Origin: Cryobacterium luteum
Lineage (GTDB): Bacteria > Actinomycetota > Actinomycetes > Actinomycetales > Microbacteriaceae
Length of the DNA stretch: 64,000 nucleotides
Assembly (NCBI RefSeq): GCF_900110125.1
Contig: NZ_FOCN01000013.1
Location: 1 to 64,000 of the forward strand
Reading direction: 5' to 3'
Shown here: positions 58,532-64,000 of the stretch, in pieces
How positions within the stretch are numbered: position 1 is the stretch's first letter
Layout of the letters: each line of letters begins with the position of its first letter
Program-made: the position numbers and the translations under genes
Notes under the pieces: model-generated
Database searches by the model: none
Seen by the model: only the letters and a program-made list of their open reading frames with translations
Told to the model about the DNA's origin: nothing

Positions 58532-60328
58532 ATGGCGACACTCGACATCCCGGACGCTCGACCGGAAACGTCCGAGCTGGGTTACCCCGATTCTTTGACC
58601 GGTGAGATCTTCGACACCGACGCACTGCGCACCGATTCGGTCGGCTACGACTCGAGTGCGCCGGAACCGTTGACCAACACCGGGCTGATCCCGACCCTGT
58701 CGCTCAGCAGCGAGCCCGAGTTGGTACTGATCACACCGGATGCCCGCACTCGCCGCTTCGACCGCGACGACCTCGTGGTGCGCAAGGGCGAGATTGCCCT
58801 CATCAACGGCCATTACACCCCGCATGAGTCCATGGTGAAGGACCTCGTGGCCGTTCACGACGCTCTCACGAAGGCCGGCATTGAATTTCTGCTCGTGCGC
58901 GGCGACCACAACCGTCCGGTCATCGCCGTCGACCGCAAGCAGCGCAAGGAAATCACCAAGGTTCTGAGTCGGGCCTTTTCCAACGAGCCTTTCTATGCGA
59001 AGCCGCAGGGCGGCACCGTGAGTCAACAGTTTCTGCTCGCTGACGGCGCGCTCACCACCCTGCGTAAGTCCAACGTTTTTCGGGTGTACCGCCCGCGCAT
59101 CGAACCGATCGGCCGTCTCCGCTATGGCGCCCAGACCGCGTTCCAGTTCGAGCTCTGGCGTTTCGGCGAAGACGAGATCATCGCGCCTGTAGAGAATGCG
59201 CTCATGCGCACCCGCCTGCCGCGCTCCGAAGCCCGCGAAACCACGATCGAGCTGTACGGGCGCACCTGGCTGACCCTGCAGAACATGTTCGACGACCTGG
59301 CCAGCGACGTCTCCTTCGACATCGACCTGGTGTTCAGCTGGGTCGACGGGTCGAGCGACGAATTCCAGCGGGAACGCGCCAAGCGCATGAAGGCCTATGT
59401 GGTCGGCGAGGGTGACGATTCCGACGCTCGTTTTCGCCAGATTGACGAATTGAAGTATGCGCTGCGCAGCGTTTACATGTTCGCCCCGTGGATTCGCCGC
59501 ATCTTCATCGCCACCGACTCGCCGGCGCCCGAGTGGCTCGCCGAGCATCCCCGTGTCACGATCATGCGCAGTGAAGACTTCTTCGTGGACACGAGCGTGT
59601 TGCCGATTCACAATTCGCACGCCGTCGAGAGCCAGCTGCATCACATCCCCGGGCTCGCCGAGCATTTTCTCTACTCCAACGACGACATGTTCTTCGGCCG
59701 TCCGGTGGGCCCCGAACTGTTCTTCTCGCCGGGCGGGGTCACCAAGTTCGTGGAGGCATCCACTCGTATCGGTCTGGGTGAAAATGACCCGACCCGCAGC
59801 GGGTTCGAGAATGCGGCCCGCGTGAACCGTGCGCTGCTGCGCGGTCGGTTCGGCAAGGTCACCACCCGGCACCTGGAGCACACGCCGGCGCCGATGCGCA
59901 AGAGCGTGCTGCTCGAGTTGGAGAAGGAGTTTCCCGAGGACTTCAGCCGCACGGCGGCGAGCCGGTTTCGTTCGGCGACCGACATCTCGGTCACCAACTC
60001 GTTGTACCACTACTATGCGTTGATGACCGGCCGTGCGGTAGCACAGACCCAGGTGCGATCGCTGTACATCGAGACGACCCTGCGCATCGCCCTGCGGCAG
60101 ATGAACCAGCTGCGCAAGCGACGCGACCAGGACATGTTCTGTCTCAACGACGGCAGCCACCCGGAGATCTCGACCGAGGTGCGTCGCGCTGCGGTCACCG
60201 AATTTCTCGAGCTGTACTTTCCGATCGTGGCACCGTGGGAACGGGCCAGCGCCGAGACTAGTGCAGAACCGGGACCGGCCTGGTCATCGGCGGCTCGCGC
60301 AATGCAGGCAGAGTTTCCGACGGCATGA
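58532..60328 (+). CDS. Stealth-family sugar-phosphate transferase (capsule/exopolysaccharide type)
   Basis: A 598-residue protein with ATG 58532 behind a perfect AAGGAGG; the open frame before it is non-coding. Stealth conserved regions are clear: CR1 [20 protein letters not shown] from about residue 263, CR2 [20 protein letters not shown] with [20 protein letters not shown] and [15 protein letters not shown]3 in the [15 protein letters not shown] region, and CR4 [20 protein letters not shown]. Relatives transfer hexose-1-phosphate or glycan-1-phosphate to make phosphodiester-linked surface polysaccharides. The first 260 residues are a lineage-specific domain. No other polysaccharide genes adjoin it. 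The 3' end overlaps the phosphodiesterase gene by 71 bp. Confidence 0.92.
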   Translation: MATLDIPDARPETSELGYPDSLTGEIFDTDALRTDSVGYDSSAPEPLTNTGLIPTLSLSSEPELVLITPDARTRRFDRDDLVVRKGEIALINGHYTPHESMVKDLVAVHDALTKAGIEFLLVRGDHNRPVIAVDRKQRKEITKVLSRAFSNEPFYAKPQGGTVSQQFLLADGALTTLRKSNVFRVYRPRIEPIGRLRYGAQTAFQFELWRFGEDEIIAPVENALMRTRLPRSEARETTIELYGRTWLTLQNMFDDLASDVSFDIDLVFSWVDGSSDEFQRERAKRMKAYVVGEGDDSDARFRQIDELKYALRSVYMFAPWIRRIFIATDSPAPEWLAEHPRVTIMRSEDFFVDTSVLPIHNSHAVESQLHHIPGLAEHFLYSNDDMFFGRPVGPELFFSPGGVTKFVEASTRIGLGENDPTRSGFENAARVNRALLRGRFGKVTTRHLEHTPAPMRKSVLLELEKEFPEDFSRTAASRFRSATDISVTNSLYHYYALMTGRAVAQTQVRSLYIETTLRIALRQMNQLRKRRDQDMFCLNDGSHPEISTEVRRAAVTEFLELYFPIVAPWERASAETSAEPGPAWSSAARAMQAEFPTA

Positions 60329-61196
60329 TTTCGATGCCGGAAGCGCGCAGGCGACGCGCGCTTTCGGCGGCATCAACGTATTCCAGCGTGGGGTAATGGC
60401 CGAGCGGAACCACGGAGTGCAGCACCGTGCCCGGGTAGACGTGCACGAGGTTGAACGCTCGGGCGCCGTCGCGGCCGAGGGTGCCGCCGACGGGAACGTT
60501 GAGATCCTGCGTGTAACAGGTCGCCGACGAGACCGACACCGGGATGCCGGCGAACATGGCCATCGATGAGTAGTGCAGGTGCCCGGCGATGATGCTGCGC
60601 ACATCGGAGCCGCGGAGCACCTCGGCCAGTTGGTTCTGGTCGCGCAGTTCCACGGCGGTGGCCGGATCGAGCACGCTCGGGATCGGCGGGTGGTGCATGG
60701 CGAGGATCGTGCCATCCGGTGCCGGCACCCGCAGCTCGTCGGCGAGCCAGAGCAGTTGCTGGTCGGTCACGGCTCCGTAGTGGTGGCCCGGTACCGAGGT
60801 ATCGAGGGTGATCAGGCGTAGCCCATTGAGGTCGTACGACTGGTCGATCGGAGCTTCGCTTGGCTGCTGGTCGAGGAGTTCCGTGCGGAAGGCGGAACGG
60901 TTGTCGTGATTGCCCATCACCCAGATGACGCGAGCGCCGAGCCGTGCCGCTGCGGGTTCGACGATCTCACGCAGTAACTCGTAGGCACCCGGTTCGCCCT
61001 TGTCGGCGAGATCACCGGTGAAGACGATGGCCTGGGGTCGGGCGCCCGAGGCCTCGACCTCGGCGAAAAGCCCGGCCAGATGGGCCTCGACATTGACGCT
61101 GCCGTAGAGCTTCGAGCCTCCCGCCAGCAGGTGGGTGTCGCTCAGGTGTAACAGGAAGTGGTCCGGCCGGGGGTACTCAGCCGTTCGAATGCTCAC
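60258..61196 (-). CDS. Metallophosphoesterase, class III cyclic-nucleotide phosphodiesterase (CpdA-like)
   Basis: A 312-residue dimetal phosphoesterase. The metal ligands are in order: [13 protein letters not shown] (Asp, His), [13 protein letters not shown] (Asp), [12 protein letters not shown] (Asn-His), [13 protein letters not shown] (His) and [13 protein letters not shown] (His-x-His). The wording is that of mycobacterial Rv0805-like and CpdA enzymes, which hydrolyse cAMP and other phosphodiesters. ATG at 61194-61196. The last 24 codons overlap, antisense, the end of the Stealth gene. No adenylate cyclase lies in the window. Confidence 0.93.
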   Translation of the reverse strand: MSIRTAEYPRPDHFLLHLSDTHLLAGGSKLYGSVNVEAHLAGLFAEVEASGARPQAIVFTGDLADKGEPGAYELLREIVEPAAARLGARVIWVMGNHDNRSAFRTELLDQQPSEAPIDQSYDLNGLRLITLDTSVPGHHYGAVTDQQLLWLADELRVPAPDGTILAMHHPPIPSVLDPATAVELRDQNQLAEVLRGSDVRSIIAGHLHYSSMAMFAGIPVSVSSATCYTQDLNVPVGGTLGRDGARAFNLVHVYPGTVLHSVVPLGHYPTLEYVDAAESARRLRASGIEIMPSETLPALREPPMTRPVPVLH

Positions 61197-61269
61197 GAAG
61201 CGTCCATCCGTTTGTCGTAGGCGCGCTCTGCGAGCACGCTGTTACGATGCTTGACACTATTCGATCAGA

Positions 61270-61281
61270 TGTTCTTGAACA
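61270..61281. promoter_or_regulatory. TGTTC/GAACA palindrome in a divergent promoter region
   Basis: TGTTCTTGAACA lies between the phosphodiesterase gene (minus) and the oxidoreductase gene (plus), about 75 and 100 bp from their starts. It is a plausible operator; the regulator is unknown. Confidence 0.35.
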
Positions 61282-61379
61282 ACCGGTGTACGCCACACAT
61301 CAATCCTGAATCGCTCGGGGTAAATGGGCAAGTGGTACTAGTGAATTGTTCTCGGTATCAGGGGCCCTAGGCTGGCCGC

Positions 61380-62297
61380 ATGGCGCGATACGTACGCATT
61401 GACGAATTCGGTGGTCCAGAAGTGCTGAGCATTGTGCACGATGAGCAGCCGCAGGCCGGGCGCGGGGAGGTGCGCGTGCGGGTGCTCTGTGCCGGCCTCA
61501 ATCCGGTGGACTACAAGATATTTCACGGCGGCCCGGCTGCCGTGCGCTACGAGGCGGTTCCGCCCTGCGGCAACGGCAACGATTTCTCGGGCGTGATCGA
61601 CGAGCTCGGTGACGGTGTGACGGATTTTCAGCTGGGGGACGCGGTGTTCGGCGGCAAGCGCATGAACGCGCAGGCCGACTTTGTCGTCGTCGACGCGTCT
61701 CGCATCCTCAGGAAACCGATCGGCCTGACGTTTGAGCAGGCCGGTGGCCTCGACATCGCGGGGCGCGCCGCGTGGGCCAGCGTGGCCTCGCTCGGGCTGG
61801 GCGTCGATGATACCGTGCTGATCGGTGCTGCCGCCGGCGGCGTTGGTGTGCTCGCCTGCCAGCTCGCGCGTCGCACCGGGGCGACGGTGATCGGTACCGC
61901 GAGTTCGGTCAACCACGATTTTCTGCGCGGCCTCGGCGTGCTGCCGGTGGCTTACGGGGACGGCCTGGTCGAACGGGTGCGCGCGATCACTCCGATCGTG
62001 ACGGCCGCCCTCGACTACAACGGCGCCGCGACGATCGATGCGGCCCTGGAGCTTGGCGTGCCCGGAACCCGCATCAATACGATCGCCGCACGCGGCCATC
62101 GGACCGGAGCCGGAATCACCGAGGTGGGTGGCCAGGCCGCGACCATCGGCGATCTTGAAGTGCTCGCTGACCTCATCGCGACGGGCCAGATCGTGCTGCC
62201 GATCGACTCGGTGTTTCCTCTTGAGCAGGTACAGGAGGCCTACCGTTATCTCATGGCCGGCCACCTGCGCGGCAAGGTCGTGCTCAGTACCCGGTAG
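61380..62297 (+). CDS. NADPH:quinone-oxidoreductase-like (MDR superfamily, zinc-free)
   Basis: A 305-residue medium-chain reductase. The start RYVRIDEFGGPEVLSIVHDE and GEVRVRVLCAGLNPVDYKIF are typical, as is the nucleotide fold DDTVLIGAAAGGVGVLACQL then ARRTGATVIGTAS. The Cys ligands of zinc alcohol dehydrogenases are absent. Members reduce quinones or conjugated enones. Single gene, ATG at 61380, divergent from the phosphodiesterase gene. Confidence 0.92.
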   Translation: MARYVRIDEFGGPEVLSIVHDEQPQAGRGEVRVRVLCAGLNPVDYKIFHGGPAAVRYEAVPPCGNGNDFSGVIDELGDGVTDFQLGDAVFGGKRMNAQADFVVVDASRILRKPIGLTFEQAGGLDIAGRAAWASVASLGLGVDDTVLIGAAAGGVGVLACQLARRTGATVIGTASSVNHDFLRGLGVLPVAYGDGLVERVRAITPIVTAALDYNGAATIDAALELGVPGTRINTIAARGHRTGAGITEVGGQAATIGDLEVLADLIATGQIVLPIDSVFPLEQVQEAYRYLMAGHLRGKVVLSTR

Positions 62298-62315
62298 TCG
62301 GCTCGCGAAGCGCAG

Positions 62316-63254
62316 GTGGCTCTCACACACACTGTGGCATGCTTGATCGTGCGCAACTGGTCCCCTCGAAGCTCCCTGACCAAGGGATCGCTGGGGTACC
62401 TTGCGGGGGCCGCGCTCATCACGGTGACCTTCACGGGTCTGTACCTGTTCTTCGTGCGCAGCCATGTCGGTCAGGAGGCCGATCAGCTCGCCTATGACGG
62501 CGCCGAATTCGGCCGCCGCAGCATCACCCCGTTCACCGGGCGGGTACTCGACTCGGTACCCGACGTCGCTGTGGCGTTCGGGGTACTGCTGACGGCGGTC
62601 ATCGCCTTCGTGCGGCGCAACTGGCGCACGCTCGCTGTCGCCCTCGTCGCTGCCGCAGCGGCCACGGCCTCGGCTCAGCTGCTGAAATACGGCATCCTGG
62701 CCCGGCCCGACCTCGCGGTCGAGGGCTACGCCGGAAACTCATTCCCGTCGGGGCATACGACGGTGGCGGCGGCATCCGCTCTCGTCGTTTTTCTCGTGGC
62801 GAGCCCGCGCCTGCGCCCGATGGTCGCCGGCTGGGGCACCGCCTTCGCCGTGCTCGCCGGCGTGGCGACCCTCGCCAACCAGTGGCACCGGCCCAGCGAC
62901 GTGATCGCCGCGCTGCTCTGGGTGGCTCTGTGGGGCTGCCTCGCCGGGGCGGTGCTGGCCTGGCCTCGCGTGGGCGTCGAGTTACGAACAGAGACGGCGG
63001 CCGCCAGTTCACGGTGGCCCGCTTTCACGGGACTGCGCCGCTCCACGGTGCGCGTCGTTCGCTGGTTGTCAATCGGCTGCGGTACTGTCTCGGCACTGGC
63101 GTTCATCACCACGCTCGTGCTCAGCAGCAGCCTGTTCGAGCGCGTCGGCGTGTTCGGCACCGTCGTGGCCTACCTCGGCGGTGTCACCGCCATCGTGACC
63201 GCCGGCCTGCTGCTCGCGCTCAGCGGAACCCGATTGTTCGCTCGTCTTCCCTAG
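62316..63254 (+). CDS. PAP2-family membrane phosphatase
   Basis: Up to 312 residues; GTG 62316, 62334 and 62349 are all possible starts and the sequence does not decide. Helices are predicted throughout. The three-part phosphatase site is present: KYGILARPDL, GNSFPSGHTTVAAASA with the Ser-Gly-His core, and NQWHRPSDVIAALLW with the final His and Asp. The third motif has Asn where many relatives have Ser-Arg. Members dephosphorylate lipid phosphates such as phosphatidate or undecaprenyl diphosphate outside the membrane. The last 90 residues add three more helices. Confidence 0.9.
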   Translation: MALTHTVACLIVRNWSPRSSLTKGSLGYLAGAALITVTFTGLYLFFVRSHVGQEADQLAYDGAEFGRRSITPFTGRVLDSVPDVAVAFGVLLTAVIAFVRRNWRTLAVALVAAAAATASAQLLKYGILARPDLAVEGYAGNSFPSGHTTVAAASALVVFLVASPRLRPMVAGWGTAFAVLAGVATLANQWHRPSDVIAALLWVALWGCLAGAVLAWPRVGVELRTETAAASSRWPAFTGLRRSTVRVVRWLSIGCGTVSALAFITTLVLSSSLFERVGVFGTVVAYLGGVTAIVTAGLLLALSGTRLFARLP

Positions 63255-63304
63255 CTTTGCGCTGCAGGGGTGTACTCGATCGAAGTCGCGTGCGACACTA
63301 ACTC

Positions 63305-64000
63305 ATGGCCGTCACGCTGAGAGCGCTCCAGACCGTAGTTCCCCCGACGATTCTGATCCAAGAGCAGGTGCGCGACATCTTCGCCGCCCAGCCCGGGCTG
63401 AGCAGGCTCGCGCAACGGCTGGTCAGCACCAGTTTCAACGTGTCGGGCATCGAGACCCGGCATACCGTCATCGACGAACTCACCCTCGACAACGAAGCGA
63501 CCGATCCGCAATTCTTTGATGCGAGGCAGCAGCTTTTGCTGGTGCCGAGTACCAAGGTGCGTAACGAGCTGTATATTTCCGAGGCCACCAAACTTTTCGT
63601 CGAAGCCGGGCGCCTCGCGCTCGCCGCCTGCCCCGACATTCGCCCCGAAGACGTGACCCATGTCGTCACCGTCTCCTGTACCGGTTTCTACGCGCCGGGA
63701 CCCGACTACATGCTGGTGCGGGAGCTCGGCCTCCGGGCGAGCACCCAGCGCTACCACCTCGGATTCATGGGCTGCTACGCGTCGATGCCGGCCCTGCGCA
63801 CCGCGAAGCAGTTCGTCGAGGCCGACCCGAACGCGGTCGTGCTCGTGGTCAGCGCGGAGCTGTGCTCGCTGCACCTGCGCACCTCGAGCGACCCGGACAC
63901 CATCGTCGCGTCATCGCTGTTCTCCGACGGCGCCGCCGCCGGCATCGTCAGCGCCCGGCCGCCTTTGCCCGGTGAGAAGGCCCTCGCCCTCGACCTCTTC
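63305..64000 (+). CDS. Type III polyketide synthase (chalcone/stilbene synthase family), cut by window end
   Basis: The frame opens at ATG 63305 and remains open to base 64000, giving 232 of the roughly 350-400 residues expected. MAVTLRALQTVVPPTILIQE and VSGIETRHTVIDEL match the N-terminus, and VTHVVTVSCTGFYAPGPDYM and YHLGFMGCYASMPALRTAKQ the middle. The nucleophilic Cys is residue 157 in GFMGCYA. The later part has SAELCSLHLR and SLFSDGAAAGIVS, and the catalytic His and Asn lie beyond the window. Bacterial relatives make alkylresorcinols, alkylpyrones or naphthalenes from malonyl-CoA and an acyl starter; the product cannot be told without the rest of the cluster. Confidence 0.95.
   Translation, partial: MAVTLRALQTVVPPTILIQEQVRDIFAAQPGLSRLAQRLVSTSFNVSGIETRHTVIDELTLDNEATDPQFFDARQQLLLVPSTKVRNELYISEATKLFVEAGRLALAACPDIRPEDVTHVVTVSCTGFYAPGPDYMLVRELGLRASTQRYHLGFMGCYASMPALRTAKQFVEADPNAVVLVVSAELCSLHLRTSSDPDTIVASSLFSDGAAAGIVSARPPLPGEKALALDLF

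Noticed and set aside
58520-60160. 546-codon minus-strand frame
   Set aside because: Complement of the Stealth-family gene, which has a perfect ribosome binding site and conserved regions.

Overview
The window is high-GC DNA with actinobacterial gene content, codon use and start habits (GTG/TTG starts, ATGA and TGATG overlaps, DtxR/IdeR-type iron boxes, an rib operon under an FMN riboswitch). Protein wording and the very frequent word CGGATGCC/GGCATCCG suggest Micrococcales, most likely Microbacteriaceae; this is judged by eye, not by a search. Most of it reads as ordinary chromosome with a few decayed or accessory patches.

Layout. 1-1930: the tail of an IS30-type transposase cut by the window edge, then a badly broken GH38 alpha-mannosidase pseudogene. 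1953-6576: a multidrug-type ABC half-transporter, divergent from a three-gene ABC-2 exporter operon. 6581-8508: a long palindrome, an MHS-type MFS symporter and a small membrane protein. 8542-12200: riboflavin operon ribD-ribE-ribBA-ribH (minus strand) behind an FMN riboswitch. 12265-17658: SorC-type regulator divergent from glpD-glpF-glpK. 17699-19337: an orphan AbiEi/PD-(D/E)XK-like gene bracketed by two REPIN-like palindromic units on each side. 19398-23242: HAD hydrolase, trpS, exonuclease III, BrkB-like membrane protein. 23318-26841: sdhCDAB. 26946-29323: GT4 glycosyltransferase divergent from manC. 29368-37582: nucleoside uptake and salvage cluster (two BMP lipoproteins, ABC ATPase, two permeases, cytidine deaminase, pyrimidine-nucleoside phosphorylase). 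37676-38768: a second orphan PD-(D/E)XK (DUF559-like) gene behind another family of palindromic repeats. 38817-41900: two aldo/keto reductases and an MFS transporter. 42018-47010: siderophore-interacting reductase, two FecCD permeases, FecE ATPase and binding lipoprotein, with iron boxes at both transcription units. 47168-49855: polar amino-acid ABC importer. 49947-57817: HrpA helicase, a third aldo/keto reductase, PnuC and a YyaL-type protein. 57831-64000: a minisatellite, a decayed DUF1761 gene, a Stealth-type sugar-phosphate transferase overlapping a cyclic-nucleotide phosphodiesterase tail to tail, a quinone-oxidoreductase-like enzyme, a PAP2 phosphatase, and the first two thirds of a type III polyketide synthase running off the right edge.

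The most unusual signal is the pairing of orphan PD-(D/E)XK-type genes with intergenic palindromic repeats, seen twice with unrelated repeat sequences. The first case has eight arms in strict alternation, giving units of 97, 87, 97 and 97 bp with a constant arm and unrelated centres. That is the architecture of REPINs, but the gene in the middle is not a RAYT transposase. Whether gene and repeats are functionally linked is inference.

No tRNA, rRNA or CRISPR array was recognised. Starts were chosen from Shine-Dalgarno sequences, gene overlaps and family N-termini where possible.
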